From the NCBI GenBank assembly GCA_029547145.1, contig JAKPPV010000050.1, forward strand, positions 1 to 64,000: DNA of 64,000 bases, written 5' to 3'. Shown piece after piece: positions 31,068 to 38,662 of the stretch (position 1 is the stretch's first letter; every line of letters starts with the position of its first letter). The stretch comes from Methanobacteriota archaeon. GTDB taxonomy: Archaea > Halobacteriota > Methanomicrobia > Methanomicrobiales > Methanospirillaceae. The translations under genes were made by a program, and so were the position numbers. The notes under the pieces are model-generated. The model had not been told where the DNA came from and ran no database searches. It worked only from the letters and a program-made list of their open reading frames with translations.

Positions 31068-33965
31068 ATGACGGCCGGCACCCCACGCGACGCGCTCGCC
31101 GTATTCGTCGAACCCGGCGGCGTGGTCGAGGTCCGCGCGATCGGTCGTGATGGCCGAATCTCGTCCGGCTACTTCAACACCATCGAGCGGTGCGCCGATG
31201 CGGTCGACGCGCTCGACGCTGCCGGCGACCAGGCCGGGATCTATTTCACGATGAACCCGGTTGACCCGTCCCTGTTTGCCCGACGCGGTGACCGCGTGGA
31301 ACGGCTGTCAGCGAAGGCGGCGACCACTGCCGATGGAGACATCAGGCGGCGGCGGTGGATGCTCGTGGACCTGGACCCGGTGAGGCCGTCCGGCATCTCA
31401 TCGACTGACGCTGAGAAGGCGGCGGCGTTCGCCCTCGCCGACCGGATCGCGGGCACACTCGACGCGAGCGGATGGCCGGCGCCTGTTCGGGCTGACAGCG
31501 GCAACGGCGCCCACCTCCTCTATCGGGTCGACCTGCCGAACGATGCCGCCTCGACAGCCCTGGTGAAAGGCGTTCTCGCGGCGCTCTCGGCCCGGTTCTC
31601 AGACGGGGCCGTATCAGTCGATACCACCACCTTCAACGCGGCGCGGATCTGCCGGTTCTACGGAACGGTTGCACGGAAGGGTGACAGCATCGGCGACCGT
31701 CCGCACCGGCGCTCGAAACTGATCGCGGTGCCTGACGTGGTGGACCCTGTGCCCGTCCAGCTGCTACAGGCGCTTGCGACCGAGGCCGGACCCGTGGCGA
31801 GCGAGCCCATCCACCAGGACACACACCCGGCAGCAGCGGCGCCCGGCGACGGTCTCGACCTGCGGACCTGGTTGGCGTCGCACGCCGACGCCCTGGCGGT
31901 GAAGGGAATCGTGGTGCGTGAGAAGCCGAGGGCCGGGCATCGGTTCTTCGGTGAGTTCGCCTCATGCCCGTTCTCAAACGGCGCACATAATGACGGCGCC
32001 TTCATCGGACAGGCTGATCACGGCGGCATCTACGCCCGCTGTCAGCACGAGACATGCGGCGGTGCCGGCGGGCCGAACCGATGGCACGAGGTCCGGGGGC
32101 TCGTCGACCCGCTGAAGGCGAAGGCGAAGAAGGCGCCCAGGACGGACGATGAGTCCGACGAAGAGGAGGAGATGGCGAAAACCCTCTCTCATTTCGAGGA
32201 AGACGGCCGGCTCTACGTGGTTGCGATGGACCAGAACGACGTCTTCGGATTCATCCATCTCGACAACGCCGGGCGCGTCCGCTTCGATGCCCGGATCACG
32301 AAGGCCGACGGGACAGCAATCCAACCGCGACGGCTGGACATGCACCAGGATTCCGGCGAGCTCATGCGGGTGGTCGGCATCCCGCGATCGGACCTCGTGA
32401 AGACGGCACCCCTGCTCGACGCCGGCGCCCTCTTCCGGGAGATGAACGAGCATATCAACCGGTACGCCGACCTGCCCGAGATCGAACGGGAGATCGGCAT
32501 CTACTATGCCCTGTTCAGTTGGTTCTACACCAAACGCTCGACGTCGCCGTATCTCCGATATATCGGCGACACCGGGACCGGGAAGAGCCGATGCGCTCGC
32601 GCCGTGGCGGACCTGTGTTTTCTGCCGATCCTGCTGAGCGGCGGCACGAGCTCATCTGCCTTGATGAGAATGCACGAGAAATGGCGAGGGACCGCCTTCA
32701 TCGAAGAGGCGGACCTGAAGGGCGACGCGGCCGATCCTGTGGTCAAATGGCTGAATGCCGGCTTCGAGCGCGGCGCCTGGATCATGCTCTCGGACAAGAA
32801 CGATCCGAACAAACAGCAGGCTTTCTCGCCGTGGGGGCCGAAACTGCTAGCGATGCGCGTTCCCTTCCGGGACAACGCGACGGAATCGCGGTGCCTGAGT
32901 TATTCCCCACGAGAGACCCGCCGAAAGAACATCCCCGCCGAACTGCCACCGGCGTATCATGAGACAGTCGCCGACCTGCGTGCGAAGATCGCCCGGTTCG
33001 TTCTCGCTCACTGGCAGGCGTTCGATCCTGCGTGGGTGGTTGATGTCGACGGCATCGCGCCCCGCGTCCGGCAGATGTCCGAACCGGTATCCTGCATCCT
33101 CCAGTATTTCCCAGACGGTGAGGAGCGATACCGGGCCTACGTGCAAGCGCGGCAGCGAGATCTGAAGCGGACCAGGGCGGAATCAAGAGAGGGCTCGTTT
33201 TTCAACGAGGCGTTGGCGCGTGCACAGGGCGAAGGCGACGGCGTACCTGTCGACGTGGTGACGCCCGGCATGATTGCCGAGACGTTCAAGACGACGCCGA
33301 CGGCGGTAACCACTGCCCTCAAGTCGATCGGTTTCACCATCGAACGGGCGTGGATCGAGGTCACGGAGAAAAGACACGAGACCATCTCGACGCGAAAGAA
33401 AAAGATACGAAAACTTGTGGTCCCGTCTCCGGCGATCTGGGAAGAGATTACCAGTCGGTACTACTTCTCCGAGGATGGGACGCCGGCGCCCGAGTGCCCT
33501 GATGCTCTCAGGGGATCGGGATCAGGATGGAGGCGATACCAGGCTGATCCGTTCGATGAATGGGATCGTGGCTGTGTACAGGAAGCGGTCCAAGTGGTCC
33601 AAGTGGTCCAACCTGATGATCCAACGGCCGATCCTGGACCACTTGGACCACTTGGACCGCTTACAGTACACGCCCAGGCACCAGAAACAGCCGACAGTAC
33701 CGGTGATCCTGGACCACTTGGACCACTTGGACCACTTACAGTACACGCCCAGGCCCCGCACAACAAGCCGGGCGCCTACGTTTGCATTCAGTCGAACCCG
33801 AACCCGTGCCGGCAGTGTGGCGCGGCGCCATCTCACTATGGGGCGAGCGCGAGCGGTTCCCCGATAGTCGACATGACCGCCTCGAACAATCTCTATTTGT
33901 GCAAGTCCTGTCACAGCAGGCAGACGGTACGCCCTGATGCCGAAGCCGATGAGGTGCACTCATGA
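31068..33965 (+). CDS. AEP-type primase fused to a P-loop (SF3/D5-like) helicase
   Basis: The 965-residue protein is the element's replication enzyme. Residues about 90-220 show an archaeo-eukaryotic primase pattern: acidic MLVDLDP, SGNGAHLLYRVDLP and the arginine-rich FNAARICRFYGTVARKGD. A cysteine/histidine segment near 290-340 (ASCPF, YARCQHETC) may bind zinc. A helicase-type ATPase follows, with Walker A GDTGTGKS (about 501-508), Walker B GTAFIEEAD and a conserved LSDKND sensor. A winged-helix-like region (about 720-800), a proline/glycine repeat and a terminal zinc finger (CRQC...CKSC) complete it. The stop overlaps the next start (ATGA). Confidence 0.88.
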   Translation: MTAGTPRDALAVFVEPGGVVEVRAIGRDGRISSGYFNTIERCADAVDALDAAGDQAGIYFTMNPVDPSLFARRGDRVERLSAKAATTADGDIRRRRWMLVDLDPVRPSGISSTDAEKAAAFALADRIAGTLDASGWPAPVRADSGNGAHLLYRVDLPNDAASTALVKGVLAALSARFSDGAVSVDTTTFNAARICRFYGTVARKGDSIGDRPHRRSKLIAVPDVVDPVPVQLLQALATEAGPVASEPIHQDTHPAAAAPGDGLDLRTWLASHADALAVKGIVVREKPRAGHRFFGEFASCPFSNGAHNDGAFIGQADHGGIYARCQHETCGGAGGPNRWHEVRGLVDPLKAKAKKAPRTDDESDEEEEMAKTLSHFEEDGRLYVVAMDQNDVFGFIHLDNAGRVRFDARITKADGTAIQPRRLDMHQDSGELMRVVGIPRSDLVKTAPLLDAGALFREMNEHINRYADLPEIEREIGIYYALFSWFYTKRSTSPYLRYIGDTGTGKSRCARAVADLCFLPILLSGGTSSSALMRMHEKWRGTAFIEEADLKGDAADPVVKWLNAGFERGAWIMLSDKNDPNKQQAFSPWGPKLLAMRVPFRDNATESRCLSYSPRETRRKNIPAELPPAYHETVADLRAKIARFVLAHWQAFDPAWVVDVDGIAPRVRQMSEPVSCILQYFPDGEERYRAYVQARQRDLKRTRAESREGSFFNEALARAQGEGDGVPVDVVTPGMIAETFKTTPTAVTTALKSIGFTIERAWIEVTEKRHETISTRKKKIRKLVVPSPAIWEEITSRYYFSEDGTPAPECPDALRGSGSGWRRYQADPFDEWDRGCVQEAVQVVQVVQPDDPTADPGPLGPLGPLTVHAQAPETADSTGDPGPLGPLGPLTVHAQAPHNKPGAYVCIQSNPNPCRQCGAAPSHYGASASGSPIVDMTASNNLYLCKSCHSRQTVRPDAEADEVHS
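33575..33754. repeat. Iteron-like inverted and direct repeat array at the 3' end of the primase gene
   Basis: Arm 1 (33575-33610) is the reverse complement of arm 2 (33635-33670) at 34 of 36 positions, with a 24-bp spacer. Arm 3 (33710-33745) repeats arm 2 with one change, 75 bp downstream. Each arm is built from a 9-bp unit, ggtccaagt, or its complement. The wider direct repeats are 33630-33679 and 33705-33754. In the protein they encode VQVVQVVQ and GPLGPLGPL. Confidence 0.9.
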
Positions 33966-34603
33966 GCCGGTATCATGTCGGGCTCGACTTGGGACAGGCG
34001 GCAGACTATACCGCGCTCGCCGTGGTCGAGTGGACCCCGGACGCGCTCAAGGTCCGACACCTGCAGCGGTTCCAGCTCGGGACCGCCTATCCCGCGATCG
34101 TCGACGGCGTGGCCGCGCTCATGTCCAGTTTACCCGAATGCCCGGCGCTCTCGGTCGACGCTACCGGCGTGGGGCGTCCCGTGGTGGACCTGCTGAGGGT
34201 GCAAGGGCTCCGGCTCGATGCGGTCACCATCACCGGCGGCGACACGGCGGCGCACGATGGCCAAGACTGGCGGGTGCCAAAGCGCGATCTCGTTGGCGGC
34301 GTGGCCGTGGCCCTGCAGACAGGCCGGCTTAAGATCGCGGCCGGACTCCCGGACGCAGCGACGCTGACCCGCGAGCTGTTGAACTTCAAGGTCAGCATCG
34401 ACCCGAAGACGGCGCACGATTCATACTCGAGCTGGAGAGAGAGCATTCATGATGATCTCGTGCTCGCCGTGGCGCTCGCCGTCTGGTCGGCCGAGCGGGT
34501 CGGCGGAAGCGATGTAATCCCCGATCCCACCGGCGGCATACGGCCGGCCGAGATCCCATCGTTTGGGGTATGGGAGCCCTATGACGGGATTCCGAGGCTG
34601 TGA
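33962..34603 (+). CDS. Terminase large-subunit nuclease domain as a stand-alone protein
   Basis: The 213-residue protein has the RNase H-like nuclease fold of the C-terminal half of phage TerL: YHVGLDLGQAADYTALAVVE at the start (D9), LSVDATGVGRPVVDLL (D66) and a late HDDLVLAVALAVW (D164/D165), the expected acidic triad. RVPKRDLVG and the helix LTRELLNFK are also typical. In ordinary terminases this domain follows the ATPase domain in one chain. Here it is encoded alone and upstream of the ATPase gene. It would cut concatemeric DNA during packaging. Confidence 0.85.
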   Translation: MSRYHVGLDLGQAADYTALAVVEWTPDALKVRHLQRFQLGTAYPAIVDGVAALMSSLPECPALSVDATGVGRPVVDLLRVQGLRLDAVTITGGDTAAHDGQDWRVPKRDLVGGVAVALQTGRLKIAAGLPDAATLTRELLNFKVSIDPKTAHDSYSSWRESIHDDLVLAVALAVWSAERVGGSDVIPDPTGGIRPAEIPSFGVWEPYDGIPRL

Positions 34604-34604
34604 G

Positions 34605-35081
34605 ATGCCGAGAAAATGCACGATCTGTGCCCATCCCGAGCATGAGGCCATCGGCGCGGCGATAGTGACAGGAACACCATACCGTGACATTGCGTGTCAA
34701 TATGGGGTTGGGCGTGAGGCGGTACGAAGGCATAAGGATCACATCGCCCCGGCCGTGGCGAAGGCGCACGAGGCCGGCGAAGTGGCCGAAGCCGACCGGC
34801 TGCTCTCGACCGTGCGCGATCTCCTGCAGGCGGCGATCGGGACCATCACCCAGGCCGAACACGCCGACGAGCTCAGAACGAAGCTGGCGGCGATCCGTGA
34901 AGCACGAGAAACAGCTAAACTGTTACTCGAAGTAAACGGCAGGTTGCAGACGGCGCCGACGTTCAATATCATCATGGCGCCCGAATGGGTCGAGGTGCGG
35001 ACGGTGGTCCTGCAGGCGCTCAGCCCGTACCCCGATGCGCGGTTGGCCGTGGCCGGCGCGCTCGAGAAGGTGGACCGGTGA
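34605..35081 (+). CDS. Putative terminase small subunit / DNA-binding protein
   Basis: The 158-residue protein begins with a possible zinc knuckle (CTICAHPEH, residues 5-13) and a helix-turn-helix, PYRDIACQYGVGREAVRRHKDHI (about 25-47). A long helical, probably coiled-coil section follows (50-110), then a C-terminal piece ending in an amphipathic helix. Position directly before the TerL ATPase gene, overlap with it by 4 nt, and size suit a small terminase that recognises the packaging site. Sequence alone would also allow a transcription regulator. ATG 34605 lies 2 nt after the previous stop. Confidence 0.7.
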   Translation: MPRKCTICAHPEHEAIGAAIVTGTPYRDIACQYGVGREAVRRHKDHIAPAVAKAHEAGEVAEADRLLSTVRDLLQAAIGTITQAEHADELRTKLAAIREARETAKLLLEVNGRLQTAPTFNIIMAPEWVEVRTVVLQALSPYPDARLAVAGALEKVDR

Positions 35082-35887
35082 TCGCGGCCGACCTGGTGCA
35101 CGCGCTCGACCCGGCGGCGTTCGCACGCGACGCGCTCGGCTTCGACCCGGACCCGTGGCAGGCCACCGTCCTGCAGTCGGCCAGCCGGCGGCTCTTGCTG
35201 AACTGCTCGCGGCAAAGCGGGAAGAGCACCACGGCGGCGGCGCTCGCGTTGCATCAGGCGATCTATCATCCCGGTTCGCTCGTCCTGCTCGTCTCGCCAT
35301 CGCTCCGGCAGTCGGGCGAGCTCTTCAGAAAGGTGGTGGCACACCTTCGCACGCTCGAGCACGAGCCGACGCTAACCGAATCGAATAAGCTCTCTCTCGC
35401 GCTCGAGAACGGATCACGGATCGTCTCATTGCCCGGCACCGAAGGCACAATACGCGGCTTCAGTGGCGCGGCCCTGATAGTCGAAGACGAGGCGGCAAGA
35501 GTCGACGATGCGCTCTATTACGCGGTGAGGCCGATGCTCGCGGTATCCGGTGGCCGGCTCATTCTCATGTCTACCCCATTCGGAAAACGCGGTCACTTCT
35601 TCGAGGCGTGGCAGGACGGCGGCGCCGAGTGGCAGCGGATTGAAATCCCGGCGACCTCGTGCGCCCGGATCGCGCCGGCGTTTCTCGAGGAAGAGCGGCG
35701 GCAGATGGGCGATTGGTGGTTCCGCCAGGAATACCTGTGCGAGTTCGTCGCGACAACCGATCAGGTCTTCGCGTACGACCTGGTGATGGGCGCGCTCTCC
35801 GACGAGGTGGCGCCGCTCTTCCCGGTGGCCGGCCCGATCGACGCGACCGCGACCGACGCCGACGTTGAACCGCTCTTCAAGCGGTGA
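35078..35887 (+). CDS. Terminase large-subunit ATPase domain, lacking the nuclease domain
   Basis: The 269-residue protein is the packaging motor half of TerL. It has the adenine-binding PWQATVLQS region, Walker A CSRQSGKST (residues 43-51), LVLLVSPSLRQSGELF, a Walker B strand ALIVEDEAARV with E138, and the coupling motif STPFGKRGHFFEAW, then EYLCEF near the end. The chain stops at about the point where the nuclease domain would begin. That domain is encoded 0.5 kb upstream. It starts with GTG at 35078, overlapping the small terminase gene. No portal gene follows, which would be expected in a complete virus. Confidence 0.9.
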   Translation: MIAADLVHALDPAAFARDALGFDPDPWQATVLQSASRRLLLNCSRQSGKSTTAAALALHQAIYHPGSLVLLVSPSLRQSGELFRKVVAHLRTLEHEPTLTESNKLSLALENGSRIVSLPGTEGTIRGFSGAALIVEDEAARVDDALYYAVRPMLAVSGGRLILMSTPFGKRGHFFEAWQDGGAEWQRIEIPATSCARIAPAFLEEERRQMGDWWFRQEYLCEFVATTDQVFAYDLVMGALSDEVAPLFPVAGPIDATATDADVEPLFKR

Positions 35888-35931
35888 TCTGATATGCCTT
35901 TGATGGTAGGCGCTATAACGGATCGATAACG

Positions 35932-35961
35932 CAATAATCCGCCACTCCCATTCTTCGGCAC
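35932..35961 (+). repeat. Copy 1 of a promoter-like repeat (copy 2 at 37380-37409)
   Basis: The sequence caataatccgccactccc followed by attcttcggca recurs at 37380-37409 with only a few substitutions. In copy 2 the repeat ends at the ATG of a membrane-protein gene; in copy 1 that position is ACG. Each copy has a TATA-like caataatcc. Confidence 0.75.
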
Positions 35962-36024
35962 GGATCGCGCTGCTGGGGCAGCGGCGTTCGTGATCGCCCT
36001 GGTGATTTCGCGCGGTCTCGCTTT

Positions 36025-36621
36025 ATGTGTCGAGCGGCCGACTTATTGGTTAGACGGTGTGAGGCGAGGGCGACGGCAGACGATGATAAATCACCGAAAA
36101 GGGGGATTGGGGTGGGGATTCTGCTGCTCTCATTATTCGTAGTAATTCCCCAGATCTTGGTCCCACTCGCACTACCAGCCGATACCGTCCGCCTCCCTAT
36201 GCTGACCTCGCTCGGTCAGCCTTCTACCTGGCCGTATGCATTCGGGGCGCTTGTCTGCCACCAGTGGCCGGATCGTTCGTTCGCGCTCGCCGGCAACCAG
36301 CTTCCGGTCTGCGAACGCTGCCTCGCGGTTGAATTCGGGATGGTGGCCGCCTTCGGTGCGGCAGTCGTGGTCAAGCCCCCGAGCGGGTTTTTTCCGTCGC
36401 TCGCTGCATTTCTGCCGCGTCGGATGCGTTCGCCGTTCGCCATCCTCGCTGTAGGGCTGGCGTTGATGCTCCCGATGGTACTCGACGGTGGCCTCCAGCT
36501 TGTTACTGCATACGTTTCGGGCACGCCGCAGCGGTTCGTGACCGGGTTTGTGTATGGTATTGGTCAGGCGGGTCTTGTGATCGGTTTCGTGGCTCTAGCC
36601 CTCCGGGTTAGTGAGGGATAA
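36025..36621 (+). CDS. DUF2085 family membrane protein
   Basis: The 198-residue protein has about four hydrophobic segments (residues about 29-52, 104-122, 137-157, 172-193). Between the first two sits the DUF2085 signature, ALVCHQWPDRSFALAGNQLPVCERCLAVEFG, with a CHQ motif and a CxxC pair that may bind metal. The family's function is unknown. It is cargo of the element with no evident viral role. The ATG at 36025 is the first in frame; GTG 36112 just before the first helix is a possible later start, since no ribosome site marks either. Confidence 0.8.
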   Translation: MCRAADLLVRRCEARATADDDKSPKRGIGVGILLLSLFVVIPQILVPLALPADTVRLPMLTSLGQPSTWPYAFGALVCHQWPDRSFALAGNQLPVCERCLAVEFGMVAAFGAAVVVKPPSGFFPSLAAFLPRRMRSPFAILAVGLALMLPMVLDGGLQLVTAYVSGTPQRFVTGFVYGIGQAGLVIGFVALALRVSEG

Positions 36622-36686
36622 GATCTGGACCAATACCTGCAAACGCAAATCGAAACGTCTATCGGATCGCTTGCTAATCGACTACC

Positions 36687-37151
36687 ATGAGAACAAGAAT
36701 TATCGCGCTCACAATCACGCTCGCCTTCATCATTTTGGCCTGTGGGTGTTGCTCCACTTCATCATCAACGCAATCAACTCCCGCACCTGCCAATACTGTA
36801 TCAACTCCCGCACCTGCTAAGACTGTATCGACGCCGGCACAAACCTTAAAGCAGGATTCGGCATCAGTGGGTGAGAGGAATGCAGCAGCTAAAGCAAAAT
36901 CTTACTTAAGTTATTCGGCATTTTCCCGAGACGGATTAATTAAACAACTCGAATATGAAAAGTTTTCACATCAGGAAGCTGTATATGGGGTAGATCAATC
37001 AGGTGCTGACTGGAATGAGCAAGCCGCAAAAAAAGCAAAATCTTACTTAGATTATTCATCATTTTCCCGAGATGGATTAATTAAACAACTCGAATATGAA
37101 GGATTTACACCACAACAAGCAGCATATGGTGTGCAAGCTGTCGGTTATTAA
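36687..37151 (+). CDS. ltp: Ltp-family lipoprotein, candidate superinfection-exclusion protein
   Basis: The 154-residue protein has a lipoprotein signal with cysteine C19 after IILA, then a threonine/proline spacer containing a repeated STPAPA motif, and two Ltp repeats (about residues 67-102 and 113-149), each reading AKSYL-YS-FSRDGLIKQLEYE-F-A-YGV. In the streptococcal phage TP-J34 a lipoprotein of this type sits on the cell surface and blocks DNA entry of infecting phages. The two repeats are still very similar at DNA level, showing a recent duplication, and the gene is far richer in A/T than its surroundings. Export to the outer face of the membrane is expected. Confidence 0.88.
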   Translation: MRTRIIALTITLAFIILACGCCSTSSSTQSTPAPANTVSTPAPAKTVSTPAQTLKQDSASVGERNAAAKAKSYLSYSAFSRDGLIKQLEYEKFSHQEAVYGVDQSGADWNEQAAKKAKSYLDYSSFSRDGLIKQLEYEGFTPQQAAYGVQAVGY

Positions 37152-37379
37152 AATGAAGGGTATAGTGGCGATCGAGCCACCAACCTCCCTCACTCATAGT
37201 TCAAGGATGCGCATCAATCTCATTTTGTCGCTCTCATTTCTGTGATTGTATCGCCAGACATACTCATCCAAATGCAAGCGCCGATACCCTGGCGGCGGTC
37301 GGGCGGTGCCGAGATCCCCTAACGGATAGGCCCGGCTCCCGGCCGTCGATGGCGAGCGCTGACGACGAATCGGCAGAGC

Positions 37380-37409
37380 AATAATCCACCACTCCTATTC
37401 TTCGGCATG
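37380..37409 (+). repeat. Copy 2 of the promoter-like repeat, ending at a start codon
   Basis: Near-identical to 35932-35961. The TATA-like caataatcc is centred about 24 nt before the ATG at 37407, so it can serve as a core promoter for a leaderless mRNA. The 227 bp between the Ltp gene and this repeat show no gene. Confidence 0.7.
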
Positions 37410-37646
37410 GAAGACGCGACCGCGCAGCAGGTGGCGCGACGGTTGCTGCAGGCCGTGGTCGTGGTCCTGGTCGTGGCGCTCATCGGCGCGGCCGGCGCCG
37501 TCGAGCTCTGGTCACAGTACTACTGGTACCATCCGATCGGGATTATCTCGCGGCTCACCCTGCTCGCCGTGGTCGCGGCGCTGTTCGTGGCCGTCCACAT
37601 GCTAACGGGGGAGCGGCCCAGCGCGAGTGGTGGCGACCGGCCCTGA
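37407..37646 (+). CDS. Small two-helix membrane protein, element cargo
   Basis: The 79-residue protein has two hydrophobic helices, LLQAVVVVLVVALIGAAGAVEL (about 13-34) and ISRLTLLAVVAALFVAVHML (about 47-66), joined by an aromatic loop WSQYYWYHP. I do not recognise it. It is the last gene of the element. Small membrane proteins of this type in viruses include holins and exclusion proteins, but nothing here decides between them. The start matches the TATA spacing in the adjoining repeat. Confidence 0.6.
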   Translation: MEDATAQQVARRLLQAVVVVLVVALIGAAGAVELWSQYYWYHPIGIISRLTLLAVVAALFVAVHMLTGERPSASGGDRP

Positions 37647-37818
37647 TCTTCACCAGAACGGCCCGTTCTCCGGCCATTCTCCTGCGATTCTAAGGCTGTT
37701 TTGTGTGGCGTGCAATGGTTGTTGGCCGCACATGGTTGCGAGCGCCACAAATGAGATATGCACGAAATATAATACTAAGGACCACGGCAAACAAGGGAGA
37801 AAATGCGATTAAAATAAA

Positions 37819-37850
37819 AGGCCAATTTAAAATCCAAATTGGCCTCTTTT
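37819..37850. terminator. Terminator-like hairpin with T-run at the right end of the element
   Basis: A perfect 10-bp stem (aggccaattt with aaattggcct) around loop aaaatcc is followed by cttttt. The minus strand also has a T-rich tail, so it could end both the element's last transcript and the tRNA-Thr transcript that begins on the other side. Confidence 0.75.
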
Positions 37851-37881
37851 TAATTTAGGATTAAATATAATTTCTCCTGGA

Positions 37882-37892
37882 AGCCTCAGGCG
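37882..37892 (+). repeat. attR core at the 3' end of tRNA-Thr
   Basis: The 11-bp repeat covers the discriminator base, the 3' acceptor strand and three T-stem bases of tRNA-Thr. Its twin is at 28159-28169. Integration leaves the tRNA gene whole. Confidence 0.85.
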
Positions 37893-37953
37893 AGGATTGA
37901 ACTCGCGACCTGCTGATTACAAATCAGCCGCTATGCCACTAAGCCACTGAGGC
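37882..37953 (-). tRNA. tRNA-Thr (anticodon TGT)
   Basis: The minus strand gives a 72-nt cloverleaf: acceptor gcctcag/ctgaggc, anticodon stem gctga/tcagc with loop tttgtaa (anticodon TGT), and T arm starting gcgag-ttcaatc. The discriminator is T and no CCA is encoded. The 3' end doubles as the attachment site of the integrated element. Confidence 0.92.
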
Positions 37954-37970
37954 GCAGAGAGAGAGTTGTG

Positions 37971-38000
37971 CCCCCTCCGGCAAAAATCCACCGGAAGGGG
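37971..38000 (-). terminator. Terminator after phoU
   Basis: On the minus strand, 11 nt past the phoU stop, ccccttccgg pairs with ccggaggggg around a loop containing five Ts. It probably ends the pst-phoU transcript before tRNA-Thr. Confidence 0.5.
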
Positions 38001-38011
38001 ATACCGGGGTC

Positions 38012-38662
38012 TCACTTGATCTCCACCCGCTCCCCCGTCTGCATGAAGATCGTCGCCTCGGCGATCGTGCAGGCGTGGTCCGCAGCGCGCTCCAGGTACC
38101 GCGCGACCATCACGTAGTTGGCGCACCGCGTGATGTTTCTCGGGTCCTCGAGCATGTATGTGACGCATTCGCGGAAGATCGAGTACCCGAGCGCGTCCAC
38201 GCGGTCATCCCGGCTCGAGAAGTCCTGGACCAGGCTCGGGTCGCTCGTCTCGAACGCATGGAGTGCCAGGTCGATCATCTCCTCCACGGTATCGGCCATG
38301 TGCGGAATCGAGAGGAGGTTCGAGATATGGGGCGTATCCGAGATATAGCCGACGATCGTCGCGATGTCCTTCCCGTATCGTCCGATCCGCTCCAGGGCGG
38401 ATGCCACCTTCAGGCAGCTGACGACGGCCCGCAGGTCGCGTGCGACCGGCTGGTACAGGGTGAGGATCAGGTATGCGTCGTCCTCAACCCGATGAAGCCG
38501 GTCCCGAAGACCGGTCTTCCGGGCTGAGACCGAGGAGGCAAGGGTCTGGTCCTGCTGGATCAGGGCCCGGACCGCGTCGCGGTACATCCCGCGGGCGAGC
38601 ACCCCCATCTCCCTGGTCTCCGCGAGGAGGTGCGAGAGCTCGGTCTCGAACCGCCCTGTCAT
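38012..38662 (-). CDS. phoU: Phosphate uptake regulator PhoU
   Basis: The 216-residue protein has two PhoU three-helix repeats, with [28 protein letters not shown] in the first and [31 protein letters not shown] in the second; the E..D metal-binding patterns are intact. PhoU limits Pst-driven phosphate import. It is the last gene of the pst operon and overlaps pstB by 4 nt. ATG 38662 gives the normal length. Confidence 0.95.
   Translation of the reverse strand: MTGRFETELSHLLAETREMGVLARGMYRDAVRALIQQDQTLASSVSARKTGLRDRLHRVEDDAYLILTLYQPVARDLRAVVSCLKVASALERIGRYGKDIATIVGYISDTPHISNLLSIPHMADTVEEMIDLALHAFETSDPSLVQDFSSRDDRVDALGYSIFRECVTYMLEDPRNITRCANYVMVARYLERAADHACTIAEATIFMQTGERVEIK

Larger units (their letters stand above)
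28159..37892. mobile_element. Integrated 9.7-kb virus-satellite-like element in tRNA-Thr
   Basis: The segment is bounded by identical 11-bp repeats (agcctcaggcg), of which the right one is the 3' end of a tRNA-Thr gene. It encodes a tyrosine integrase at the left end, small regulatory proteins, an AEP primase-helicase, a split terminase with a TerS-like protein, and membrane cargo. All genes point rightwards and many overlap by 1-8 nt. Patches are clearly richer in A/T than the host sequence. No portal, capsid, tail or lysis gene is visible, so packaging would need a helper virus, or the element is a remnant of a provirus. Confidence 0.88.

Noticed and set aside
33646-33754. The repeat array as a CRISPR
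   Set aside because: Repeats are inverted and nested 9-bp units within a coding frame, without regular unique spacers or cas genes.
37627-37812. Open frame of 61 codons at the right end of the element
   Set aside because: It begins inside the preceding gene, has no ribosome site and no family; the only notable sequence nearby is the terminator hairpin.
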